Assembly: GCF_002995495.1 (NCBI RefSeq)
Contig: NZ_PVZV01000004.1
Location: 682,001 to 746,000 of the forward strand
Length of the DNA stretch: 64,000 nt
Origin: Actinocorallia populi
Lineage (GTDB): Bacteria; Actinomycetota; Actinomycetes; Streptosporangiales; Streptosporangiaceae
Reading direction: 5' to 3'
Positions within the stretch are counted from its first letter, which is position 1, and each line of letters begins with the position of its first letter. Below the pieces are notes generated by a model that saw only the letters and a program-made list of their open reading frames with translations, was not told the DNA's origin and made no database searches. Made by a program: the position numbers and the translations under genes. Below are positions 1 to 8,175 of this stretch, in pieces.

Positions 1-555
1 GTTCCACGCAACCGCCGGGCCCTCGACCTCGCTGCTGCCCGGGACGCGGAGCTTGCCGGCGAGCCGCTCCTGCACATACTCCCGCAGCCGGTCGTTGGCG
101 GCCAGCTTGCTCACCTTGGGTCGGCGGGCTGCCCGGTCGGCATGCCACTGGGCGACCGAGGCCCGGTAGTCCAGGCGGCCGCAGCGGGTCGCGGCGTTGC
201 GCCGCAGCTCCCGCGAGATCGTCGAAGGCGCCCTGCCGAGTCGGCGGGCGACCTCTCGCACTCCGCAGCCCTGGGCCCGCAGGATGGCGATCTCCTCACG
301 CTCGGCGAACGACAGGTAGCGGCCCGACGGCTGGTCAAGACTGATCGGCGGCATCCCGCCACCCTCACGAAACCAGCGCGGCCCCAGCGGCTGCGACACG
401 CCACACGCGATGGCGGCGTCCTCACTCGACAGTCCTTCAGCGATCTTCCGCCAGAAGCGCTGCTGCTCCTGGCGCCGGTTAACCGGCGGCCGGCCCGGTG
501 ACCGAAGCGGAGGACGACCAGCCCGAATCGCCGCACGAGCCCTTCCCTGCGCCAC
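1..555 (-). CDS. IS30-family transposase, N-terminal part (cut by window edge)
   Basis: The reading frame starts at a GTG with a strong ribosome site (AAGGAGGG about 8 nt upstream) and stays open for 185 codons to the left edge. The start rests on that ribosome site, since the frame has no ATG at this point. The protein has the usual order of IS30 transposases: a basic leader, a SSEDAAIACGVSQ helix-turn-helix, FREGGGMP, then GRYLSFAEREEIAILRAQG and RRLGRAPSTISRELRRNA (second HTH). The DDE catalytic domain would lie beyond the window. The enzyme cuts and joins the ends of its own element. Confidence in family is high; intactness cannot be judged. Confidence 0.9.
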   Translation of the reverse strand, partial: MAQGRARAAIRAGRPPLRSPGRPPVNRRQEQQRFWRKIAEGLSSEDAAIACGVSQPLGPRWFREGGGMPPISLDQPSGRYLSFAEREEIAILRAQGCGVREVARRLGRAPSTISRELRRNAATRCGRLDYRASVAQWHADRAARRPKVSKLAANDRLREYVQERLAGKLRVPGSSEVEGPAVAWN

Positions 556-597
556 AACACCCTCCTTCACGAATGGTGTTGCGACGACCGGTTGAAC
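1..597 (-). mobile_element. IS30-family insertion sequence, transposase-start end
   Basis: This is the element carrying the partial transposase. Its outer end must lie between the transposase start and 598, because from 598 a different, plus-strand coding frame (HTH remnant) begins in mid-gene. The terminal inverted repeat is probably inside 571-597 (GGTGTTGCGACGACCGGTT), but its partner is outside the window, so the boundary is an estimate of about ten bases. Confidence 0.6.
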
Positions 598-714
598 TTG
601 CGGTACCAGCTGGCCAAGGATGGAGCCTTCCCCTGCCGGGTCCTGAGAATCGGTCACTCATACCGAGTTCCCACGCCCGCTCTCCTTCGCATCCTCAACG
701 CTGATTCCGAGTAA
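598..714 (+). pseudogene. 3' remnant of a small HTH (AlpA/excisionase-like) DNA-binding gene
   Basis: An open frame of 38 codons ends at TAA 712-714. It reads RYQLAKDGAFPCRVLRIG and then HSYRVPTPALLRIL. This is the typical C-terminal half of small actinobacterial excisionase/AlpA-like proteins, where a recognition helix (YxLAKxGxFPxRVLRIG) is followed by the RVPTxxLLRxL wing and helix. The expected N-terminal helix (TAAxxLGIGR-type) is missing because the IS30 element adjoins at about 597. Such proteins act as excisionases or local transcription regulators; which one cannot be told. Likely inactivated by the insertion. Confidence 0.65.
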
Positions 715-753
715 AATAGGTGAACTTGAGATTCCCGGGGTATCTGGAAGATT

Positions 754-786
754 CCGGACATCACCCATCATAATGGGGATGTCCGG
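754..786. terminator. Hairpin between convergent genes
   Basis: CCGGACATC-a-CCCAT pairs with ATGGGGATGTCCGG across a 4-nt loop: 14 pairs with one bulged base. It lies between the plus-strand HTH remnant and the minus-strand TIGR04141 gene, so a bidirectional terminator is the simplest reading. There is no clear T-tract. Confidence 0.5.
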
Positions 787-811
787 AGCTCCGGGTGTCT
801 CAGGCGTGGAA

Positions 812-2494
812 TCAGCGAGTGATGGTGACGATTTCTACCCGGGCGCCCATCTCCCGTAGCCGCTTTACGGCGCGCAGTAGTGACACCTGAGCAAATGCGA
901 ACAGAGAATTGATGTTGATCTTCTCTCCTCCCTTGAGTCGGATTGCGTAAACGAGGGTGATGGAACCCAGGTCTTCAGAAGCGACACGCCCTGGAGCATG
1001 CTCGGCCAGGAGCTCCAGGAACTTCTCGCGCACTATCCGATCATGGCGCAGGGTCTCCACAGCTACGACTCCCTGAGCGAAGAGATGGTTCAGCGGGGCA
1101 GTGCTCTGGTCGGCCTTCTTGACACAGATCAGCTGATTGTCTGGACCAAGCAGGTCGCAGATCTCCAGCCCGCCGCCCTTGAACTTTTGTGTGACAACTT
1201 TCTTCTTGTCGAAAAGGATATAGCCGGGTTGCTTGGCTGCATCCTCGTTGTAGGCGCCCTCCTCGTACGTTTCGGTGCTGCCCGCCTTGCGCTTTGGCCA
1301 AGGGGGCATGGCGACACTCGACTTCTGGTTGAATAGCTCGGTGAGTTCCTTCTCGATGGACTCGAGGTACTCCGCACCGATCTCGTACCAGCGGCCCTGG
1401 TGGTAGAAGTACCGGCCTGCCCCATGCGAAACCTCTGCGGTGAGCCACCGGTGTCCTACGACCCGGCCGCTAGCGGGTGTGTCACATTCAGCATCGCTGA
1501 ACATCTGGACCTGAACGCTCTTGAGCACGTCGATCCGCGTCCCGCTGGCACGATCGTGCACGAACTCCAGCAGCGCGTTCAGGTTCAGCTCGTCGACCTG
1601 GTGGACACGCTTTCCCTTTGTCACTTGGAACGCTTGCGCGCTGTCAAACCCATCGAGGCATTCGCTCGGGACGGCGAGCGCCAGCCGTGAGCTGGACGGG
1701 TCAGCGAGCAACGCATCCAGCTCCTTGTTCAACTGCTCTACAAGCTCGGTCTTTTTGGTCAACGGGTGGACGCGGTCGATGAAGTCGAGTTCGGGCAGTG
1801 GATTCTGGCGCGAACACACATCCTCGATGACCTGCAGGTCGTTACGGAATTCGGCCCAGCTCGTGGCCATCGGCAGCTTGATGTTGCTATCACTGCAGGA
1901 AACGGTGACGGTGCGGGCACCGTCACCGAGATGGGTGAGAGCTTCCTTTGACACCGTCCCGCTGATCTTGGTGAAGATGGAACCGAATTGGTCGATGCCG
2001 AAGTCCTCGATGCTCTCACCCAGGGTTGTGGTGTTCTCCTCGGTGCGACCGCGAGCATCCATGATCTGCTGGCGCACGAGCTTGATCCGGCCGGAGTCCA
2101 GGCACCGAGTGCCGAACTCCAGACCGAATCCCATGTCTAGGTAGAACGAGTCGAGCATGTGATGCCCCAGGCCGTAGCTGATGGCGTAGATGGCGCGCTG
2201 GGTAGGTATGAGCAGCAGGCCGGCGCTGGAGTTGTTCCCCTCCTGGACGGAGAGGCCGGTCAGTTCTTCGGCAGTGGAACACCACTTGGCGCGATCACGG
2301 ACGATCGTGCCGGTGACCAGCAGGCCAGTGACGCCCTCGCGCTCGAAGGGGCGGGCCTTGAATCCTTCCTTCTCGAGGTAGTGGGCACGGACGAGGGCGC
2401 ACAGGTCACCATCAGGAGGGGGCTTGAGCCTGTAGATGGTGCTCTTCCGGGTCTCGGGCTTGGTCGTCGCGACCGCTGAGTTGGCTTTGCACAT
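812..2494 (-). CDS. TIGR04141-family (DUF6119) sporadically distributed protein
   Basis: A 560-residue protein with the features of the TIGR04141/DUF6119 family: the opening STIYRLKPP strand, the TGLLVTGTIVRDRAKWC segment, the AISYGLGHHMLDS motif near residue 130, and the late block GRWYEIGAEYLESIEKEL. The molecular function of the family is not established; members occur patchily in bacteria, often in accessory and defence regions. The start is the ATG at 2494, preceded by GGAG five nt upstream. An upstream TTG at 2554 has no ribosome site. It is divergent from rmuC and shares its upstream palindrome. I see no transmembrane segments and no recognised nuclease or NTPase motif, so no activity is assigned. 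Confidence 0.75.
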   Translation of the reverse strand: MCKANSAVATTKPETRKSTIYRLKPPPDGDLCALVRAHYLEKEGFKARPFEREGVTGLLVTGTIVRDRAKWCSTAEELTGLSVQEGNNSSAGLLLIPTQRAIYAISYGLGHHMLDSFYLDMGFGLEFGTRCLDSGRIKLVRQQIMDARGRTEENTTTLGESIEDFGIDQFGSIFTKISGTVSKEALTHLGDGARTVTVSCSDSNIKLPMATSWAEFRNDLQVIEDVCSRQNPLPELDFIDRVHPLTKKTELVEQLNKELDALLADPSSSRLALAVPSECLDGFDSAQAFQVTKGKRVHQVDELNLNALLEFVHDRASGTRIDVLKSVQVQMFSDAECDTPASGRVVGHRWLTAEVSHGAGRYFYHQGRWYEIGAEYLESIEKELTELFNQKSSVAMPPWPKRKAGSTETYEEGAYNEDAAKQPGYILFDKKKVVTQKFKGGGLEICDLLGPDNQLICVKKADQSTAPLNHLFAQGVVAVETLRHDRIVREKFLELLAEHAPGRVASEDLGSITLVYAIRLKGGEKININSLFAFAQVSLLRAVKRLREMGARVEIVTITR

Positions 2495-2557
2495 GCTCTC
2501 TCCAGGGGGTGTGAAAGGGACGAAGGGAACCTTCTCGGTCTCGGGACGAAACAAGGC

Positions 2558-2655
2558 GAAATCCTAGGCGGAGTGAGAATTTTGTTCCACAAGGAATTCG
2601 ATAAGGGGGGTTATCGGGAGAATCGCTTTGTAAGTGATCCAGCAACTCCTACGGT
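2558..2655. promoter_or_regulatory. Divergent control region with 16-bp palindrome, site A
   Basis: The palindrome at 2600-2615 reads GATAACCCCCCTTATC on the minus strand. On that strand GAATTC follows directly, and TAGGATTTC (2558-2566) starts after a 33-nt gap, suiting a -10 for the TIGR04141 gene. On the plus strand TACGGT (2650-2655) lies 34 nt from the palindrome, suiting a -10 for rmuC. The palindrome centre would be near -54 of each predicted transcript, more like an activator site than a repressor site. The -10 calls are by eye. Confidence 0.5.
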
Positions 2656-2769
2656 TGAGACCACTGGGACGTGAGCCTCGCTGCGAGAGGCAACCGACCA
2701 GGGCGATTACGTGCTTCCCCGCTGCCCGCAACCGCGATCAGCCGTATTCCCCCGAAAAGGACGACCGAT

Positions 2770-4419
2770 ATGGACTTCGTCATTCCCTCCGCCTTTTTCA
2801 TCGCCGTCGTGATCTCCGCAGCGCTCGGCCACTTGTGGTCCAGGACCCGGTCCATGCGCCGTGACGCCGAGCGGACCGCCGCGCAGAAGGTCGCTGAGGA
2901 ACAGAGCCGTGAGGCCCGGCGACAGGCCGAGGAGCTGCGCGCCGAACGCGACCACGCGGCGAGGCGGTCCGAGGAGCTGGAGAAGGCCAACTCGGCTCTC
3001 ACGACTGAACAACAGGGCCTGCGCGAGCGGCTCGGCCGGCTCGACACTGAACTCGTCTCCGTGCGGGCCGACCTCCAGCGCGGAGAGGCCGAGGCCGAAC
3101 GGCTGCACGCGGCGCTCGCCGATGGGACCAGACGGTCGGAGGAGACCGAGCGGCAGCTCCGAGCTGCCGAACAGCAGATCTCCGCCGCCCAGGCCCGCGA
3201 GGCACGGCTCCACGAGGAGAGCCAGGAGCTCAAGCGCGTGATCGCCGAGGAGTCTGTGGAGAAGCAAGCGCTGACCGAGCGCGCGGTCGCCCTCGAAGCC
3301 AAGTACAGGGAGCTCGACCAGGTTCGGGAGGAGAACAACCGGCTCCAGGAGGAGACGCTCCGCGCCATGGTGACCGAGATGCTGAAGCTCTCCCAGGAGC
3401 AGCTCGTCGCCACCGCTGGGACCACCCTGGCGGAGGCCAGCAGGCCCGTGCATGAGCAGCTCGCAGCGATGGAGCGCCGGCTCAGAGAGTTCGACACGGC
3501 TAGGACGGAGTCGGAGGCCAGGCTGAGCCAGGAGATCATCGGCCTGACCGCCGAGAGCGTCCGCAACCGGCAGGAGACCACCAGCCTAGTCCAGGCTCTG
3601 AAGCAGCCACAGGTCCGCGGCAGCTGGGGTGAGATGCAGCTGCGGCGCGCCGCAGAGGCCGCGGGAATGCTGGAGCACTGCACGTTCGACCTCCAGGTCT
3701 ACACCCCGGGCGACGGCCAGGACCAGCGGCCGGACATGGTCGTCAAGCTGGCGGGCGGCAAGCACGTGGTGGTCGACGCCAAAGTCTCGATGGACGCCTT
3801 CCTAAGCGCCACCCAGGCGACAGAGGAGGCCGAGGTCGCCGACCACTGGCAACGGCACGCCAAGCAGGTCCGCAAGCACGTCGACGCCCTCGCCGCCAAG
3901 GAGTACTTCCGCCGCTTCGCCTCCCCGGACTTCGTTGTCATGTACCTCCCGAGCGATGCCTTCCTCGTGCCGGCCTTGGAGCATTCCCCTACGCTCTTGG
4001 AGGACGCCATTGCCAGGCGCGTCCTGATCGTCACGCCTACGTCGTTCATCGCCCTGCTGCGCACTGTGGCCTACGCCTGGACCCAGGCGGCTCTGGCCGA
4101 CAACCTGAAGCAGGTCTTCGACCTGGGCCGGGAGCTCCACGAGCGTCTCTCCATCCTGGGCGGGCACGTCGATAAGCTCGGCCGTTCCCTCGACAGGTCT
4201 GTGCGCGACTACAACGCCGTGATCGGCTCCCTGGAAGGCCGCGTCATGGTCAGCGCCCGCAAGTTCAACGAGCTCAAGGTCGTCGAAGAGCAGCTCAAGC
4301 CGCTCCAGACCGTGTTGAGGACCCCGCGCCGTCTCAGCAGTCCCGAGCTGGTCCAGGCCGCCGCCGATGCCGTCGACCTCCTCGTGGAGGAGTCAGAAAT
4401 CCGCATGGCGGATAGCTGA
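2770..4419 (+). CDS. rmuC: RmuC-family DNA recombination protein
   Basis: A 549-residue protein with a hydrophobic N-terminal anchor (VIPSAFFIAVVISAALG), a long charged coiled coil to about residue 230, and a C-terminal RmuC domain. The domain shows the PD-(D/E)XK-like constellation E288 (GEMQL), D322 (PDMVVKL) and D336-A-K338 (VVDAK), so a nuclease-type active site appears intact. RmuC limits inversions at short repeats in E. coli, but its biochemical reaction is not well defined. The start is ATG 2770 with AAAAGGAC upstream; the frame is open back to 2671 but that extension is not RmuC-like. It is the first plus-strand gene after the divergent palindrome and ends at the second copy of it. 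Confidence 0.88.
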   Translation: MDFVIPSAFFIAVVISAALGHLWSRTRSMRRDAERTAAQKVAEEQSREARRQAEELRAERDHAARRSEELEKANSALTTEQQGLRERLGRLDTELVSVRADLQRGEAEAERLHAALADGTRRSEETERQLRAAEQQISAAQAREARLHEESQELKRVIAEESVEKQALTERAVALEAKYRELDQVREENNRLQEETLRAMVTEMLKLSQEQLVATAGTTLAEASRPVHEQLAAMERRLREFDTARTESEARLSQEIIGLTAESVRNRQETTSLVQALKQPQVRGSWGEMQLRRAAEAAGMLEHCTFDLQVYTPGDGQDQRPDMVVKLAGGKHVVVDAKVSMDAFLSATQATEEAEVADHWQRHAKQVRKHVDALAAKEYFRRFASPDFVVMYLPSDAFLVPALEHSPTLLEDAIARRVLIVTPTSFIALLRTVAYAWTQAALADNLKQVFDLGRELHERLSILGGHVDKLGRSLDRSVRDYNAVIGSLEGRVMVSARKFNELKVVEEQLKPLQTVLRTPRRLSSPELVQAAADAVDLLVEESEIRMADS

Positions 4420-4476
4420 TAATCCCCCTTATCGGGGAATTCGCTTCCTGTAAATTAGATCATCTTTTAGGATTTC
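4418..4476 (+). promoter_or_regulatory. Palindrome site B and predicted promoter of the fusion/hsd operon
   Basis: GATAATCCCCCTTATC (4418-4433) differs from site A, read on the minus strand, at one position of sixteen. GAATTC follows 3 nt later, and TAGGATTTC (4468-4476) begins after 34 nt, the same layout as site A towards TIGR04141. The palindrome overlaps the last codon of rmuC. The operon's first start codon is 25 nt beyond TAGGATTTC. Co-regulation with TIGR04141 and rmuC is inferred from the repeated arrangement. Confidence 0.55.
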
Positions 4477-4501
4477 AAGTGGGTGAGGGGAGGTACTGAC
4501 G

Positions 4502-6538
4502 ATGATCGACATGCGGAGCGAGCCGCTTCTCATGACGATGGCGGAGATCGCAGAGCTGGCTGGGGTCCAGAGAGAGGTCGTCAGCACCTGGCGTCGCCGC
4601 CACCCCGAGTTCCCCGCACCCGTGCCGGACGGCCACGCGGTCCCCGTGTTCAACGGTCAGGACGTCGCTGACTGGCTCATCGAGACCGGCCGCGCGAAGC
4701 GCGACCAGGTAGATCCTGACCTGCGGCTCTACGCGCTCGCGCGGCTGGCGGAGGAGACCGGTGGCCAGGAGTTGGTGGTCCTGCTGACGGCGTTGATCTG
4801 CCTGCGTCACCTCAACGGCGACGAGCCGCTCGACGATGGGGAGCCTGGTCTGAGGGCGCGACTTGCGGCACTCGCGGCCGAACACGACCCCGCCGACGCG
4901 ATGGTGCGATCCGAGATCGAGCGGCTGCCGGACCTAGGGCTGGCCGGGGTCGCCGATGACCTCGTCGAAGCGGCCTGGGGTTGTCGGAACGCCATCGAGC
5001 GTCTCATGGATAAGCGGAACCGGCTCGGTGCACTGTGGCTGTCGCAGGACGTGCTCGCCCCCGAACTGGTCGGTCTGATGGTCGAGCTGTCCGGGGCACG
5101 GGAGTTGGCGCGGACGCTGGGCGTAGTCCGCGTCACCGATCCCCATGCGGGGCCAGGAGATCTCCTGATAGCTGCGGTCGACCAAGTGGGGGAGGTCGGA
5201 TTCATCGACTTCGCCCTAGCCGAGGACGAACAATGGGCGGCAAGGCTGGCCCTGCGCCGCCTCACGGTCCACGGCGTCGGTGCCCGACTGCTCGACGGGG
5301 ACGGCCCCACGGACGAGGAGACAGGGCCGGGCGTCATCGTGACCCGTTTCCCCTACCAGCCGGCGGAGGACCGCTCAGCGACCAGCATGCTCATGAGACT
5401 CGACGAGATCGCGATCGGACTGGCCCCTAGGGAGACCGCGATCGTGCTGGGACCCGACGACGTGCTGGCGGGTGCCCTCAAACCGTTCTCTGACGCCAAA
5501 CGAGCACGGGACGCGACCCTGCGCAGCGGCATGGTCGAAGCTGTGATCCGCCTTCCTGCGGGGCTGATGCCCTATCGGCCCGGCTACGCGACGGCGCTTT
5601 GGGTGATGTCGAACACGGGCGAACCCGGGGACGAGGTTCTCCTGGCCGACGTGTCCGACCGGACCCTCACCCGGGGGCTGGCGGCCGCCCTCATTGAGGA
5701 CGTGGTGACCTGGCGTCGGCCCGGTTACCAGGCTGACGCGCACACCCGCGACTACTGTCGGCCTGCGAAGGTCGATGATCTCGTCGCCTCCCAGCGCGCT
5801 CTCAGCCTGCGGCTATTGCCCACGCCACGCCAGTACCGTGAGGATGTGCCCCTGCGAATCGCCCGGGTCCGTGAATTGGAGTCAGAGCTCTTCGCCCTGG
5901 CTGCCATCGAGCGGCAGCCTGTGCGGAGTGGCCTGCAGCACGCCCCCTTCCGGCCGCCGGTCACCCAGCCGATCGCGGCACTCGTCAGGTCGGGACGTCT
6001 CAAACTGACTAACGGGTTCCGCCCGGTGCCTGCTGAAGCGATCAGCGGGGACGGCCAGCATCGAATCATCGGATCACCCGAGCTAACAGGCACGGGCAGG
6101 CACTGGGGCGTGGACACGGACTACGTGGCGCACCAGCCGCGGCTGCGCCTGACCGAGCCCGGCGATGTGGTAGTCACCACGAAGCCGTTCCTCGCCGCCC
6201 AGGTAGACCATAACGGGTTCTCCATCGTGGAGTTCCCCGCCAGAGTTCTCCGGGTTCCCAAGAAGGAGCCACAGCTCACGCCTCGGGTGCTGGCCGCACT
6301 GCTCAACCACGCGCCCACGGGCGGCCGAGCCGCCGGAGCCGTCCGGGGGCGCAGGCTCGAAGACCACGAGATCCCGCTTCTCCCTGCGGAAGTTGCACGC
6401 CACTTGGATGATGTCCTAGCGGACGTCGAACGGCGGCAACGCACCGCGCAGACCGAACTCGACGCCCTGGCCGAGTTCGCCCGTATCGCAGTGACGGGTC
6501 TCGGCGACGGAACGCTGACACTCGACCCAGAACGATAG
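4502..6538 (+). CDS. HTH + degenerate N6-DNA-methylase + specificity-like fusion protein
   Basis: A 678-residue protein. Residues about 10-62 form a MerR/AlpA-like HTH (MTMAEIAELAGVQREVVSTW, then VFNGQDVADWL). Residues about 150-440 follow the HsdM-type N6-methylase fold. Motif I is recognisable (DPHAGPGDLL from D213), but where the catalytic NPPF/NPPY tetrad should be the sequence is VTRFPY (280-285), so base methylation is unlikely. IRLPAGLMPYRPGYATALWV matches the later methylase core. Residues about 480-650 resemble an HsdS target-recognition half (LTEPGDVVVTTKPF, then EDHEIPLLPAEVARHLDDV and a C-terminal helix). GGGGAGG precedes ATG 4502; hsdM starts 14 nt after the stop. Role unknown: regulator, DNA-binding accessory, or alternative specificity partner. 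Confidence 0.7.
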   Translation: MIDMRSEPLLMTMAEIAELAGVQREVVSTWRRRHPEFPAPVPDGHAVPVFNGQDVADWLIETGRAKRDQVDPDLRLYALARLAEETGGQELVVLLTALICLRHLNGDEPLDDGEPGLRARLAALAAEHDPADAMVRSEIERLPDLGLAGVADDLVEAAWGCRNAIERLMDKRNRLGALWLSQDVLAPELVGLMVELSGARELARTLGVVRVTDPHAGPGDLLIAAVDQVGEVGFIDFALAEDEQWAARLALRRLTVHGVGARLLDGDGPTDEETGPGVIVTRFPYQPAEDRSATSMLMRLDEIAIGLAPRETAIVLGPDDVLAGALKPFSDAKRARDATLRSGMVEAVIRLPAGLMPYRPGYATALWVMSNTGEPGDEVLLADVSDRTLTRGLAAALIEDVVTWRRPGYQADAHTRDYCRPAKVDDLVASQRALSLRLLPTPRQYREDVPLRIARVRELESELFALAAIERQPVRSGLQHAPFRPPVTQPIAALVRSGRLKLTNGFRPVPAEAISGDGQHRIIGSPELTGTGRHWGVDTDYVAHQPRLRLTEPGDVVVTTKPFLAAQVDHNGFSIVEFPARVLRVPKKEPQLTPRVLAALLNHAPTGGRAAGAVRGRRLEDHEIPLLPAEVARHLDDVLADVERRQRTAQTELDALAEFARIAVTGLGDGTLTLDPER

Positions 6539-6552
6539 AAGGAGCATTCCCC

Positions 6553-8175
6553 ATGCCGCCGCGTAAGAAGCCCGCAGGTCAGGGCGAGCTGCCCGGGGTC
6601 GCGCCCGTGCCGACTCTCTCCGACATCAAGGACACCCTTTGGAAGGCCGCCGACAAGCTGCGCGGGTCCATGGACGCCGCACAGTACAAGGACTTCGTCC
6701 TGAGCCTGGTCTTCCTCAAATACGTCTCGGACACCTTCGAGGAACAGCGGGAGGAGGTCCGCAAGAAGATCCTTGACGCGGGCATCCCCGAAGAGCAGTT
6801 GGACACCTTCCTCGAGGACAAGGACTACTACGAGGGCGACCGGGTCTTCTGGGTGCCTGAGCAGGCCCGCTGGTCCTACCTGTCCGAGAACTCCAAGAGC
6901 GCGGGCATTGGTGTCCTGCTCGACGCCGCGATGCAGGTCCTCATGGACGAGAACCCGCCGCTGCGCGCCGCCCTCAAGAAGATCTTCAACCAGGACAACG
7001 TCGATCAGCGCCGGCTCGGTCAGCTCATCGACCTGATCAGCAACACCCAGTTCACCGGCCATCAGGGGCGCACGGCACGCGACGTGCTCGGCGAGGTCTA
7101 CGAATACTTCCTGGAGAAGTTCGCCCGCGCCGAAGGCAAGCGCGGAGGCGAGTTCTACACTCCCGGCAGCGTCGTCAAACTGCTGGTCGAGGTCCTCGAA
7201 CCCTTCAAAGGCCGCATCTACGACCCGTGCTGCGGCTCCGGCGGCATGTTCGTCCAGGCCGAGAAGTTCGTCGAGCAGCACCGCGGTAAGAACCACCTTG
7301 CCGACCTGGCCATCTACGGCCAGGAGGCCAACGAGCGCACCTGGCGCCTGGCCACCATGAACCTGGCCATCCACAACCTACGCGGCGACCTGTCCTCCCG
7401 CTGGGCCGACACCTTCTACTCCGACAAGCACCCCGACCTCAAGGCCGACTACATCCTGGCCAACCCGCCGTTCAACATGTCGGACTGGCACCGCGACCCC
7501 GAGGACCCTCGCTGGCGCTTCGGTGTCCCTCCGGCGGGCAACGCCAACTTCGCCTGGATGCAGCACATCATCTACAAGCTCGGCGAACGCGGCGCCGCTG
7601 GCGTCGTCATGGCCAACGGCTCCATGTCCTCCAAGCAATCCGGCGAGGGCGACATCCGCGCCAACCTGGTCGAGAACGACCTGGTCTCCTGCATGATCGC
7701 TCTCCCTCCCCAACTCTTCCGCACCACCCAGATCCCCGCCTGCCTCTGGTTCTTCGCCAAGGACAAGTCCGCCCGCGACGGCCACACTGACCGCCGGGGT
7801 CAGGTCCTGTTCATCGACGCCCGCGCCATGGGCACCATGCTCGACCGCACCGAGCGCGTCCTCACCGAGGACGACCTCAGGAAGATCTCCGACGCCTACC
7901 ACGCCTGGCGCGGCACCTCCTCAGCCGGAGCCGAGAACCTCACCTACGAGAACGTCCCCGGCTTCTGTTACTCCGCCACCCGCGACGAGATCCGGGAACA
8001 CGACCACATCCTCACCCCCGGCCGCTACGTAGGAGCCGCCGAACAAGCCGACACCGACGACGAACCCATCGCCGACAAGATCAACCGTCTCACCAAAGAA
8101 CTCTTCGCCCACTTCGACGAATCCGCCCGCTTGGAGCAGGTTATTCGCGAGCAGATGGAGCGTCTCGATGTCTAA
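6553..8175 (+). CDS. hsdM: Type I restriction-modification system, methyltransferase subunit HsdM
   Basis: A 540-residue N6-adenine methylase subunit. It has the HsdM N-terminal helical domain (LWKAADKLRGSMDAAQYKDF), S-adenosylmethionine motif I DPCCGSGG from D224 and catalytic motif IV NPPF from N304, all intact. EYFLEKFARAEGKRGGEFYTP is the usual family signature. It transfers methyl groups to adenine in the sequence chosen by HsdS and is needed for both modification and restriction complexes. AAGGAG lies 7 nt before ATG 6553. The 3' end overlaps hsdS by 8 nt, which implies translational coupling. Confidence 0.96.
   Translation: MPPRKKPAGQGELPGVAPVPTLSDIKDTLWKAADKLRGSMDAAQYKDFVLSLVFLKYVSDTFEEQREEVRKKILDAGIPEEQLDTFLEDKDYYEGDRVFWVPEQARWSYLSENSKSAGIGVLLDAAMQVLMDENPPLRAALKKIFNQDNVDQRRLGQLIDLISNTQFTGHQGRTARDVLGEVYEYFLEKFARAEGKRGGEFYTPGSVVKLLVEVLEPFKGRIYDPCCGSGGMFVQAEKFVEQHRGKNHLADLAIYGQEANERTWRLATMNLAIHNLRGDLSSRWADTFYSDKHPDLKADYILANPPFNMSDWHRDPEDPRWRFGVPPAGNANFAWMQHIIYKLGERGAAGVVMANGSMSSKQSGEGDIRANLVENDLVSCMIALPPQLFRTTQIPACLWFFAKDKSARDGHTDRRGQVLFIDARAMGTMLDRTERVLTEDDLRKISDAYHAWRGTSSAGAENLTYENVPGFCYSATRDEIREHDHILTPGRYVGAAEQADTDDEPIADKINRLTKELFAHFDESARLEQVIREQMERLDV

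Noticed and set aside
111-560. A 149-codon ATG frame at the left edge.
   Set aside because: The neighbouring frame starting at GTG 555 gives the IS30 transposase with its HTH motifs; the ATG frame is an out-of-register shadow.
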